Below, piece after piece: positions 25,888-33,812 of a DNA stretch of 64,000 nt. The position numbers and the translations under genes are program-made. Source of the stretch: Chloroflexota bacterium (GTDB taxonomy: Bacteria > Chloroflexota > Dehalococcoidia > Tepidiformales > Tepidiformaceae); NCBI GenBank assembly GCA_016191435.1, contig JACPOQ010000043.1, positions 124,001 through 188,000 on the forward strand, written 5' to 3'. Within the stretch, counting starts at the first letter, position 1; every line of letters starts with the position of its first letter. The notes under the pieces are model-generated. The model made no database searches. It was not told the origin of the DNA and was given only the letters and a program-made list of their open reading frames with translations.

Positions 25888-27096
25888 CTAGAACTCGCCG
25901 AAGTCCCAGGTGCCGCCCTGGCGGTACTTGCGGAGGGCGTGGCGCGCGACGACCATGCGGTGCACTTCGTCCGGGCCATCGGCGATGCGCAGGATGCGGG
26001 CGGACTTGTACATCGCCTGGAGCGGCGTATCGGTGGTAACGCCCTTGGCGCCGTGGACCTGGATGGCGTCATCGATGACCTTGCAGGCGACGTTCACGAC
26101 GAAGAACTTGATCATCGAGACCTCAACGCGGGCCTCGTCGCCGGAATCGATCTTCTGCGCGGCCTGCATGGTCAGCAGGCGAGCGGCCTGGATGTTCGTG
26201 AGGCCATCGGCGATCCAGTTCTGGATGGTCTGCTTATCGGCGAGCGGGCCGCCGAAGGCTTCGCGGGTGAGGGCGCGTTGGCACATGAGGTCGAAGGCGC
26301 GGCTGGCCTGGCCGAGGGCGCGCATGCAGTGGTGGATGCGGCCGGGGCCGAGGCGCTTCTGCGAGAGGCGGAAGCCGGCGCCCTGCGGGCCGAGGATGTT
26401 CGTCACAGGGACGCGGACGTTGTCGTAATGGATGACCGGGTGGTTGGAATCTTCTTCGCCCCAGACTTCGACGCGGCGCTCGATCTTGAAGCCGGGTGTA
26501 TCGGTGGGGACGACGATCTGGCTCATGCGGCTGTGCGCGGGCGCATCCGGGTCGGTAACGCACATGACGATGGCGAAAGCGGCTCCATAGGCGCCGGAGC
26601 TGAACCACTTGCGGCCGTTGATGACCCACTCGTCGCCTTCGCGGACGGCGGTGGTCTGGAGGCCGGTGGGGTCGGCGCCGGAGACGGCGGGCTCGGTCAT
26701 GGAGAAGCAGGAGCGGACATCGCCTGCGACGAGGGGCTTGAGGAAGCGTTCTTTGATCTCGGGAGAACCGAACTGGTGCAGGATCTCGGCGTTGCCAGAA
26801 TCAGGCGCCTGGGAGCCGAAGGGGCGGGAGGCGACGAGGCTGCGACCGATGATCTCGTTCATGTAGGCGTAGGTGAGGAAGCCGATGCCCATGCCGCCCG
26901 CTTCTTTGGGAAGGTGGGGGGCCCAGTAGCCGTTCGCCTTGTTGATCTTCTGGAGCTCCTTGACGAGCGCCTCGGACTCGTCGCTGTGCTTCATCAGCAG
27001 GGGCTCGTTCGGGTAGATGTGCTCTTCCATGAACTGCGTGACGTACGCGCGGCGTTGTTTGGTGTCTTCCGAGACCTGCAGGACTCCATCGACCAT
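25888..27096 (-). CDS. Acyl-CoA dehydrogenase family protein (ACAD10/11-like)
   Basis: A 402-residue flavoenzyme introducing a double bond into acyl-CoA. CFSMTEPAVSGADP is the FAD/substrate loop, WVINGRKWFSSGA follows, and the C-terminal GPDEVHRMVVARHALRKY helix is the signature of the ACAD10/11 subfamily. No adjacent electron-transfer flavoprotein. GGAGG 8 bases before the ATG. Surroundings suggest general fatty- or branched-acid oxidation but no specific pathway. Confidence 0.9.
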   Translation of the reverse strand: MVDGVLQVSEDTKQRRAYVTQFMEEHIYPNEPLLMKHSDESEALVKELQKINKANGYWAPHLPKEAGGMGIGFLTYAYMNEIIGRSLVASRPFGSQAPDSGNAEILHQFGSPEIKERFLKPLVAGDVRSCFSMTEPAVSGADPTGLQTTAVREGDEWVINGRKWFSSGAYGAAFAIVMCVTDPDAPAHSRMSQIVVPTDTPGFKIERRVEVWGEEDSNHPVIHYDNVRVPVTNILGPQGAGFRLSQKRLGPGRIHHCMRALGQASRAFDLMCQRALTREAFGGPLADKQTIQNWIADGLTNIQAARLLTMQAAQKIDSGDEARVEVSMIKFFVVNVACKVIDDAIQVHGAKGVTTDTPLQAMYKSARILRIADGPDEVHRMVVARHALRKYRQGGTWDFGEF

Positions 27097-27168
27097 GGTG
27101 GTGTGCCTCCGTTGGGTAATGTGCCATTTGTACGCTATTCGGCCGGGAACCGCGACGCGCGGGGCGCG

Positions 27169-27196
27169 GGCCATTGGCTGTTGGCCATTAGCCAGG
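27169..27196. repeat. Heptanucleotide repeat, GGCCATT family
   Basis: GGCCATT, GGCTGTT, GGCCATT and AGCCAGG run head to tail in the spacer between the F420 oxidoreductase and acyl-CoA dehydrogenase genes. The same family is at 40296 and 40465. Confidence 0.55.
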
Positions 27197-27236
27197 CGCA
27201 CGCGCACGTGCGGTGCACACCGAGGGTGCGTGCGCC
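27195..27236. repeat. Inverted repeat in spacer
   Basis: GGCGCACGC (27195-27203) pairs with GCGTGCGCC (27228-27236). The hairpin lies 115 bases after the stop of the oxidoreductase gene (minus strand). It might act as a terminator but no T run follows. Confidence 0.3.
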
Positions 27237-27351
27237 ACGGTACATCTCAGCGAGCGGTCCGGGGACGGCCGAAGGGCCGCATTTGGCGTGCCGGGTGGTA
27301 CCCGACCGACCCGATCCATGGCCCGGGCGGTGGCGTTCTGGCTAACAGCTC

Positions 27352-28269
27352 CTACAGGCCGTTCTTCGCGATGTGCGCCATATGGCCCATGGTCCGGGCG
27401 AGCGCGCCGGGGTCGGAGCGGACGGGGAAGGGCGAGGCGTTGAAATCGGTGACGCCGGCCTCGGCGAGGTGGCGCAGTTGGCGCGTGACGTCGTCCTCGT
27501 TTCCGACGATGGCCACGCCGGCGGCGTCGGCGGCGCCTTCGACATCGAGGACGGCGCGGTACGAGGGGAGCTGCCCGTAGATGGCGAAGAGCTCCGACGC
27601 GGCGGCGCGCGCGCCATCGGGGTCGTTGGTGACGGCGACGGGGAAGCCGGAAACGATGCGTGGCGCGGGGCGGCCGGCCTCGGCGGCGGCCTTCGTGATA
27701 ATGGGCACGGCGGTGTCCTCGAGGTATTTCGGGCCGCCCATCCAGGTGGCGGTGCCATCAGCGAGGGAGCCGGCGAGCTTCAGCATCTGCGGGCCAAGAG
27801 CCGCGACGATAACCGGCGGCTTGGTGGCGCCCGGGACCGCCGTCTGGAAGGCGACGCGATACTGCTCTCCCTGGAAGCGCGTGGGCTCGCCGGTGAGGGC
27901 GCGCATGAGAATGGTGAGGTATTCGCGTGTGTGGCGGATGGGCTTCGAGTAGTCCAGCCCGAACATGTCTTCGATCACGATGCGATGGCTGAGGCCGATG
28001 CCGAGGGTGAAGCGCCCGTTGGTGGCGGCGGCGGCGGTGAGCGCCTGTTGCGCGAGCGCTGCAGGGTGGCGGGGGTAGGTGGGGACGACGAACGTACCGA
28101 GCTCGATCGTGCTCGTGACGTTGCCGGCGAGGGCGAGCAGCGTGATGGCGTCGTAGCTGAAGATGTTGGGGATCCAGACAGCAGCGAAGCCATCGGCTTC
28201 GGCGCGCTGGATCTTGGGGAGCACTTCGGCGAGCGTGCCGGACGTGTCGATGCCGATGCCAATCTTCAT
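27352..28269 (-). CDS. LLM class F420-dependent oxidoreductase
   Basis: A 305-residue luciferase-like TIM-barrel protein: MKIGIGIDTSG, AVWIPN and LGTFVVPTYPRHPA are typical of the F420 type, and NGRFTLGIGLSHR is the conserved flavin/F420-binding loop region. C-terminal VGNEDDVTRQLRHLAEAGVTDFNASPF is the family's usual end. Such proteins often use F420 made elsewhere in the genome. GGAGG precedes the ATG by 7 bases. Substrate unknown. Confidence 0.9.
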   Translation of the reverse strand: MKIGIGIDTSGTLAEVLPKIQRAEADGFAAVWIPNIFSYDAITLLALAGNVTSTIELGTFVVPTYPRHPAALAQQALTAAAATNGRFTLGIGLSHRIVIEDMFGLDYSKPIRHTREYLTILMRALTGEPTRFQGEQYRVAFQTAVPGATKPPVIVAALGPQMLKLAGSLADGTATWMGGPKYLEDTAVPIITKAAAEAGRPAPRIVSGFPVAVTNDPDGARAAASELFAIYGQLPSYRAVLDVEGAADAAGVAIVGNEDDVTRQLRHLAEAGVTDFNASPFPVRSDPGALARTMGHMAHIAKNGL

Positions 28270-28378
28270 GGGTGGCCTCCGGGATGATATGAGGCGCACT
28301 GTACGGGCGGGGCAGGGCATTGGCTATCGGGCAGGGGTAGTGGCCGAATGCCCCACCAGTGGCGGCGAGCGGCGCGAT

Positions 28379-28750
28379 TCAGGCGGCGCGGAAAGCGTTG
28401 AGCTTGGAGGCGAGCGCTGTGGTGGTGAAAGGCTTTTCGAGGAAGTCGTCCGGGTGGTCGGCGGCGGCGAGGCGGCTGAGGATGTCCTCTTCGCAGTAGC
28501 CGCTCATCATAATCACGGGCACGCCGGGGCGGATTTCGCGGAGGGCGCGCAGCGTGGCTTCGCCATCGGGGGGCGGCATGGTCACATCGAGAAGCACGAG
28601 CGAGTAGCGGTGGGGCGCCGAGCGGAAGAGCGCGACGGCTTCGTCTCCGCTCTCTACGGCCAGTGGCGTGAATCCGAGCGTCGCCAGCAGGCGGCAGAGC
28701 ACGCGCCGCACGATCTCTTCGTCATCCACCACGAGGACCTGCCTGCCCAT
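28379..28750 (-). CDS. Single-domain response regulator
   Basis: A 123-residue receiver domain with no output domain. VVDDEE supplies the acidic pair, LVLLDVTMPPPDG the phosphorylated Asp at about residue 56, MSGYCEE the conserved Ser and FLEKPF the Lys. No histidine kinase is adjacent, so its partner is encoded elsewhere. Lies 110 bases upstream of the F420 oxidoreductase gene on the same strand. Confidence 0.92.
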   Translation of the reverse strand: MGRQVLVVDDEEIVRRVLCRLLATLGFTPLAVESGDEAVALFRSAPHRYSLVLLDVTMPPPDGEATLRALREIRPGVPVIMMSGYCEEDILSRLAAADHPDDFLEKPFTTTALASKLNAFRAA

Positions 28751-28852
28751 GCTCCAACCCCTCAGTCGCGGCTATCGCTCCTATAAGTATTACGGCAAAT
28801 CGGATGGGACGCGTTAGGGGAGATGCCTGATCCCGGGCGAGAGAGTCCTGAT

Positions 28853-28884
28853 GGGCTGAGGGGCTGAGGGACTGAGGGGCTGAA
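28853..28884. repeat. Four-unit octanucleotide tandem repeat
   Basis: GGGCTGAG, GGGCTGAG, GGACTGAG and GGGCTGAA lie head to tail between the response regulator and the tRNA genes; the remaining spacer (28751-29001) shows no gene. Confidence 0.6.
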
Positions 28885-29001
28885 GGAATGGGAGTCGAGC
28901 ATCACAGATCGGCACCCGGGTGCGAGTCAGCCGTGTGTATGAGCGCCGCATGCATTGCGCCCCTGGCTGCCAGGTAGCGATCGGTGGCTTTTCGGGCAGG
29001 C

Positions 29002-29025
29002 AAAAGCCCCGCGACGTGGCGGGGC
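29002..29025 (-). terminator. Rho-independent terminator of the tRNA pair
   Basis: On the minus strand GCCCCGC, a 6-base loop and GCGGGGC are followed by TTTT. It is 16 bases after the tRNA-Arg 3' end. Confidence 0.75.
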
Positions 29026-29041
29026 CGCTTCGCTCCGATGC

Positions 29042-29117
29042 TGGTACGCCCGGGAGGACTCGAACCTCCGACCTTTTGGTCCGCAACCAAACGCGCTATC
29101 CACTGCGCTACGGGCGC
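29042..29117 (-). tRNA. tRNA-Arg, anticodon GCG
   Basis: 76 bases with encoded CCA. Acceptor GCGCCCG pairs with CGGGCGT; the anticodon stem TTTGG/CCAAA holds loop TTGCGGA, giving anticodon GCG (reads CGC, and CGU by wobble). The T arm GGAGG-TTCGAGT-CCTCC is standard. Most bacteria use ACG modified to inosine for this box, so GCG is unusual. No CGC-only bias is needed for function. Confidence 0.93.
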
Positions 29118-29126
29118 CTGGGAAAC

Positions 29127-29213
29127 TGGTGCCGAAGGCGAGATTTGAACTCGCACGCCCGTGAAGGACACTACGCCCTGAACGTAGCGCGTCTGCCATT
29201 CCGCCACTTCGGC
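29127..29213 (-). tRNA. tRNA-Leu, anticodon CAG
   Basis: 87 bases with a long class II variable arm and encoded CCA. Acceptor GCCGAAG pairs with CTTCGGC; stem CTACG/CGTAG holds loop TTCAGGG with anticodon CAG (codon CUG). It lies 9 bases upstream of the tRNA-Arg and is probably co-transcribed with it. Confidence 0.93.
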
Positions 29214-29287
29214 ACGAACTCTGAGTATCGCGCGAAAGCGGGACTGGTTCAACCATGGCTTGACAGGCGCTTTGGGCGCGCGGCCGT

Positions 29288-30544
29288 ATGCTTTCGCGAA
29301 TGCCGCACATCCCGCTGCCCGCCCTGGCGGCGCCCGTCGAGTACCGTCCGTGGCGGCCAAACGCGTGGGTGCTGGTGGTCACGGGCGCGCTCCTGCTCGG
29401 GCTCAGCCTGGGATTCGTGGCGAGCCTGTTCATCGATCGGGGGCCGGTTGGCGGCGATGAGTACCACCTCTGGCGCTGGGAGGCGAGCACACTCCTCGAC
29501 AACGTCTTCGCCCGCGCCGGGATTGGCCCTGACCCGGATGATTCGGAGGGCGAGCGCGCGTTGCTGGCGTACTTCAAGCTCACGAGCGCGCTGCGCGGCG
29601 CGGAAGACTCGGCAACGCCGGACGTAACGCTCATCGCCACTATCGAAAACGAGCGTTCGGTGTACGAGAACGACGTCGAACGGCTGCTCGAGCGGTACAT
29701 CGGGCAGGCGGTGGCGAGCGAGGGGCTGCAGCTCCGGCTGCCGTTGTTCAACGCGATCAAGCTCACCTGGCCCCCGGTCGATTTCGAACTGACAAACCCG
29801 CCGCAGCTGCTCGTGCGTTCGCCGCGCGACAAGATCGAGCGCTCCGGGGACACGCTGTTGAAGACGGGCCTTAGCCTCGGGCAAGTGGAGGCCATCGAAA
29901 AGAAGACGACGAACGCGAAAACCGTGACGGTGGTGGTGCCGCTCGGCGGGCTGGCGGCCTACCCCGCGATCGTGCGCGACGACCGATCGTACGACTCGCT
30001 GCTGGACACGGCCTCGCACGAGTGGGTCCACCATTATCTCGCGTTCTTCCCGCTGGGCGAGCAGTGGGGGAAGGGCGGCGAGGCCGAGACGCTGAACGAA
30101 ACGACGGCCGAGCTCGCGGGGCGCGAGATCGCGAACGTGGTCCGCAAGCAGCACCCGGTTCAGCTGCCGGCGGATGCGAACGGGGCGGGGCCGCCGGGCC
30201 AGCCCGTCGACATCGATTTCACGGCGGAGATGCGGAAACTTCGCCTTGACGTGGACGCGCTGCTGGCGGCGGGCAAGGTGGATGACGCGGAGAAGCTGAT
30301 GGAGGAGAGGCGCCAGTTCTTCAACGCGCACGGCGTGCCCATCCGGCGGCTGAACCAGGCGTATTTCGCGTTCTACGGGACGTATGCGGCGAGCGCGCAA
30401 TCATCCAACCCGATTGGCGACAAGGTGGACCAGGTGTGGGCGCTGACGAAAGACGTGGGCGTGTTCCTGCGGGTGATGCGCGGAGTGCGCAACACGGCGG
30501 ACCTCGACGCGAGCATCGCCGCGTTGCAGACGGCGGCGCCGTAG
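29288..30544 (+). CDS. Membrane-anchored protein with HExxH motif, putative metallopeptidase
   Basis: A 418-residue protein. A single hydrophobic helix at about residues 28-48 follows a short Pro-rich N-terminus; the rest is mainly helical. HEWVHHYLAFFPL at residues 244-256 is a HExxH zinc site in a helix, and NETTAELAGRE, about 26 residues later, offers Glu271 or Glu275 as third ligand, the pattern of gluzincin-type peptidases. Conserved Tyr/Phe-rich FYGTYAASA is near the end. No family name can be given. Its divergent neighbours are the tRNA genes. Confidence 0.7.
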   Translation: MLSRMPHIPLPALAAPVEYRPWRPNAWVLVVTGALLLGLSLGFVASLFIDRGPVGGDEYHLWRWEASTLLDNVFARAGIGPDPDDSEGERALLAYFKLTSALRGAEDSATPDVTLIATIENERSVYENDVERLLERYIGQAVASEGLQLRLPLFNAIKLTWPPVDFELTNPPQLLVRSPRDKIERSGDTLLKTGLSLGQVEAIEKKTTNAKTVTVVVPLGGLAAYPAIVRDDRSYDSLLDTASHEWVHHYLAFFPLGEQWGKGGEAETLNETTAELAGREIANVVRKQHPVQLPADANGAGPPGQPVDIDFTAEMRKLRLDVDALLAAGKVDDAEKLMEERRQFFNAHGVPIRRLNQAYFAFYGTYAASAQSSNPIGDKVDQVWALTKDVGVFLRVMRGVRNTADLDASIAALQTAAP

Positions 30545-30589
30545 TGGGACTGGGGCCGGGCGCGAGCGTCCGGCCACGGACAGGCGGTG

Positions 30590-32311
30590 CTACGCCGGCG
30601 TGGGCTGGGCGCCGCGGACGAGACGGCCGGGCAGCTCGCCCGTGTGCTCGCCGTTTTCGAACGTCACAGCGCCTGCCTTGATGGTGTAGCGGTAGCCTTT
30701 CGCGCGCTGGAGCAGGCGGCGGCCGCCCGCGGGGAGATCATGGACGATTTGCGGCGGGTAGAGCCCCAGCGCATCGAAATCGATGACGTTCAGGTCCGCC
30801 TTGTAGCCGGGCGCCAGCACGCCGCGGTCGAACCAGCCGACGTGGCGGGCGGTGTCCGAGGTCTGGCCTTTGACCACGAATTCGAGCGGCAGGCCGGCGC
30901 CGCGCGAGCGGTCGCGGCACCAGTGGGCGATGTTGTAGGTCGGGAAGCTGGCATCGCAGATGGCGCCAACGTGGGCGCCGCCATCGGAAAGGCCGAAGAG
31001 CGTGCGGTCGGAGAGCACCATCTCGCGCGCGGCATCGAGGTTGAACTCGGCATAGTTGCCGAATGGCTGGTAGAGGAGCGCGCGGCCCTCGTTGTCGAGG
31101 AGAAGGTCGTAGATGAGGCCGGCAGGATCGACGCCATCGCGGCGGGCCTGCGCCGCGATGCTCTCCGAAGGGTCCGGCTCGTAGTTCGGCGGGTCGCCCA
31201 GGTTGAAGATCTTGTCGAGCGAGCGGGAGGCAGCGACGGCCGGGGAGGCGCCGATACCCTCGCTGTACTCATCGATGATGCGGGCGCGGAGCTCGGGGTC
31301 ACGCATGCGGGCGACGCGCTCCGCGAGCGAGAGCTTCGCGATCGAGCGGTAGGCGGGCGTGAGCATGAACGGGTTGAGCGACCCCTGGAGGCCGAGCAGG
31401 AGACCGACCGGGCGGGCGCAGACCTGGGCCTTCATATCGACCCCTTCGGCGGCGGCCTGCTCGATCATGCTGAGGATCGAACGCCACTTGTCCGGGGCCT
31501 GGTCCGCCTGGAGAAGGCTGACGGAGAGCGGCCGGCCGCACTCTTCGGCGATGCGCCGCATGAGGCCGAATTCGAAATCGATGTCGCGGAAGTCGGAGAC
31601 GAACTGGAAGACGCCGCGCTTTGCCTCCTTCAGGGCCTGGCCGATGCCGAGGAGCTCCTCCGTGGAGGCGGTGAGGCTGCCGATCTTGGCCCCATCGCGG
31701 GAGCGGTGGTTGACCGTGCGGGAGGTGGCGAAGCCGAGGGCGCCGGCCATCAGACCTTCCTTCGTGAGCCGGGCCATCTGCTCGATCTCGCCAGGGCTCG
31801 GGTCGGCTTCGTGGTCGGCGCCGCGTTCGCCCATGACATAGGCGCGGAGGGCGGCGTGCGGCACCTGGGCGCCGATGTCGACGGTGTGTGGACGCCGGTC
31901 AACTGAATCGAAGTATTCGGGGAGCGACTCCCAGTCCCACGGGAGGCCTTCGGCGAGGGCGCTGCCGGGGATGTCTTCGACGCCTTCCATGAGCGCGATG
32001 AGGAAGTCGTGGCGGTCGGGGGCGGCGGGGGCGAAGCCGACGCCGCAGTTGCCCATCACGACCGAGGTGACGCCGTGCCACGAGGATGGGGCGATGAGGC
32101 TGTCCCACGTGGCCTGGCCATCGTAGTGCGTGTGGATATCGACGAAGCCGGGCGTGACCAGCAGGCCGGCGGCATCGATCTCGCGGGCGCCGCGGTCTTC
32201 GACGGTGCCGACGGCGGAGATCGTGCCGGCATCGATGGCGACGTCGCCGATGAAGCGCGGCGCCCCTGTGCCATCGACGATGGCGCCGTTGCGAATAACC
32301 AGGTCGTGCAT
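30590..32311 (-). CDS. N-acyl-D-amino-acid deacylase / amidohydrolase 3 family protein
   Basis: A 573-residue metal-dependent hydrolase. The N-terminal beta-sandwich start DLVIRNGAIVDGTG is followed by the HTHYDGQATWD metal motif at about 59, the GNCGVGFAP loop typical of D-aminoacylases, and near 430 LSDGGAHV with the active-site Asp. The C-terminal GRLVRGA end is usual. It removes an acyl group from N-acyl-D-amino acids or similar imides. Stands alone in its transcription unit. Confidence 0.88.
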   Translation of the reverse strand: MHDLVIRNGAIVDGTGAPRFIGDVAIDAGTISAVGTVEDRGAREIDAAGLLVTPGFVDIHTHYDGQATWDSLIAPSSWHGVTSVVMGNCGVGFAPAAPDRHDFLIALMEGVEDIPGSALAEGLPWDWESLPEYFDSVDRRPHTVDIGAQVPHAALRAYVMGERGADHEADPSPGEIEQMARLTKEGLMAGALGFATSRTVNHRSRDGAKIGSLTASTEELLGIGQALKEAKRGVFQFVSDFRDIDFEFGLMRRIAEECGRPLSVSLLQADQAPDKWRSILSMIEQAAAEGVDMKAQVCARPVGLLLGLQGSLNPFMLTPAYRSIAKLSLAERVARMRDPELRARIIDEYSEGIGASPAVAASRSLDKIFNLGDPPNYEPDPSESIAAQARRDGVDPAGLIYDLLLDNEGRALLYQPFGNYAEFNLDAAREMVLSDRTLFGLSDGGAHVGAICDASFPTYNIAHWCRDRSRGAGLPLEFVVKGQTSDTARHVGWFDRGVLAPGYKADLNVIDFDALGLYPPQIVHDLPAGGRRLLQRAKGYRYTIKAGAVTFENGEHTGELPGRLVRGAQPTPA

Positions 32312-32463
32312 GTCTGGCCCTCACACCTTGTGTTGTGTTGAGGGCGAGCCTACGCCCGGCGGGGGGAAATTCAAGCCACGTGAATGAAATGCGGGGGGCG
32401 CGGGACGGCGCTGCGGACGCGGACCGTTGTACGGGTGGCGGCGGGAGTGCGGATGAGGAATCG

Positions 32464-32847
32464 TTATCGAACGATCCGGTAGCTCGTCCCTGTGATTTCG
32501 ACGATGAGGCGTGCGTCGGCGCGGGCCTCCATCCGTTCGTACTCACGCTCAATTTCTTCGATGAACTCTCGCAATCGACTGAGCGCCTGTCACTCGCGAC
32601 AGCGAAGCGAAATGCGCCCGAGTGCGTTGAACTTGCGGCGGCCGCCTTTGGGAACGCGCTCAACGATCGCGCGGAAGTCCTTATCGATTGTGACGACGAC
32701 TGCACCCATCGAATCGCCAACCCACGCAATGAAGTCGTCGGGTGTCATTTGTCCGAGCCGCTCGCGTACAAGATCGACGCGGTGGCCCCGCTCGCGGAAG
32801 AAGACGGCGACCGAATCCGGGACATTCTCATCGATGAGCAGGCGCAT
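32464..32847 (-). pseudogene. DUF5615-family toxin, interrupted by in-frame TGA
   Basis: MRLLIDENVPDS opens a PIN-like (Mut7-C-type) toxin fold, followed by GHRVDLVRERLG, DDFIAWVGDSMGAVVVTIDKDFR and FNALGRISLRCRE. There a TGA (32592-32590) interrupts the frame, but the same frame continues with QALSRLREFIEEIEREYERM up to TAA at 32464, exactly what intact homologues carry. So a point mutation (CGA or CAA to TGA type) or a base error split the gene. The first part alone holds the acidic active-site core. Start is ATG at 32847; an in-frame TTG lies four codons upstream. Confidence 0.6.
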
Positions 32848-32865
32848 CTGCGCCGGCAAGCGCGT

Positions 32866-33498
32866 TTACCCGGCCCTGGTTGTCGCGCGTCGTCGCTCGA
32901 ATTCGATGGCAGCCTCAACGTCCGCAAGTGTCAGACGCGGGTATTCTTTCTGGATTGATGCGCGGTCGTAGCCAGCCTGGTGGAAGTCCCACACCGCGGA
33001 CGTCGGAATGCGGGTGCCATCGAGCACCCACGCATTGTGCTGGACGAACCGATTCCTTGTGATGTGCGCGACCTGGCCGGGTTCGCGCACGAGCAGCGCT
33101 TCCGCGGCATCCGACACCTCGCGTTCCACTTCCACGAGCCGGACCGGCAGCACAACCTGATCGCTCCCGGCCACCGCCCGGTGGCCAATTGGGTCTTCGA
33201 ACACGACTTGCCTTCCCACAACAAAAAACCGAAGAGTGGCCCACGGCTCTTCGTAGCGCTCATGGAGCCATGCGCCAATACGGCGGAGTTCCTGAAGTGG
33301 CAGCCGGTGGCGAAGGTTCGCGACCGTGCGGAGGCCGACGACATCCTCGAAGGAATACATCTGGCGGAAGCACGGGCGGTTCGCCCCCGTGAAGTGTGGA
33401 CTGAAGAACCCGGTCTTGTCCCAGTACGAAAGCTGGCGGCGGGTCAGCCCGGTCACGCGAGAGACCTGGTCGGGGGTGTAGGCGAATAAGTCGCTCAT
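32866..33498 (-). CDS. MerR-type HTH / DUF433 antitoxin of DUF5615 toxin
   Basis: A 210-residue antitoxin. The N-terminal 70 residues form a MerR-like helix-turn-helix (YTPDQVSRVTGLTRRQLSYW) and the C-terminal half is a DUF433 domain (NRFVQHNAWVLDGTRIPTSAVWDF, DRASIQKEYPRL). The gene lies directly before a DUF5615-type toxin, a common type II toxin-antitoxin arrangement; the antitoxin should bind both the toxin and its own promoter. ATG chosen by homology start. Confidence 0.82.
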   Translation of the reverse strand: MSDLFAYTPDQVSRVTGLTRRQLSYWDKTGFFSPHFTGANRPCFRQMYSFEDVVGLRTVANLRHRLPLQELRRIGAWLHERYEEPWATLRFFVVGRQVVFEDPIGHRAVAGSDQVVLPVRLVEVEREVSDAAEALLVREPGQVAHITRNRFVQHNAWVLDGTRIPTSAVWDFHQAGYDRASIQKEYPRLTLADVEAAIEFERRRATTRAG

Positions 33499-33578
33499 AG
33501 TTCGACGAGACTCCTGAGCGCTATCGTACGCCTGACTAGCCGGCCATCGAAAACGCGCGCGGACGGGGCGAAGCGCTT

Positions 33579-33652
33579 TGGCTGGGGACGGAGGAGTCGA
33601 ACCCCCACATACAGATCCAGAATCTGCTGTCCTACCATTAGACGAGTCCCCA
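33579..33652 (-). tRNA. tRNA-Gln, anticodon CTG
   Basis: 74 bases with encoded CCA. Acceptor TGGGGAC pairs with GTCCCCA, discriminator G; anticodon stem GCAGA/TCTGT with loop TTCTGGA gives CTG (codon CAG). The T stem GGGGG/CCTCC contains one G-U pair. Lies 81 bases from the MerR/DUF433 start. Confidence 0.9.
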
Positions 33653-33812
33653 GCGCGGGACCCGTAGCGTATCACGGGGCGGCGGGGATGCTCCAGCTTC
33701 CCCCGTGGCCGCGCTCCCGCCCGGCGTCCGCGCGCAGCCGGGGCCGGCCCCCTGCCGGTATCCTTGCGCGCCCGCGGCGGGGGAGGCAGGATGCGGCGGC
33801 AGGAGGCAGCAG

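Noticed and set aside
25831-27345. 504-residue frame opposite the acyl-CoA dehydrogenase
   Set aside because: Antisense shadow in a GC-rich gene; no homology features, whereas the other strand is a full acyl-CoA dehydrogenase.
30587-31906. 439-residue frame opposite the D-aminoacylase gene
   Set aside because: Composition is Arg/Ala/Gly/Glu-rich without family motifs, and the opposite strand holds clear amidohydrolase motifs.
32464-32847. Selenocysteine or programmed read-through of the TGA in the toxin
   Set aside because: No downstream hairpin of SECIS type is visible by eye and the family has no functional selenocysteine; a nonsense mutation or base error is simpler.
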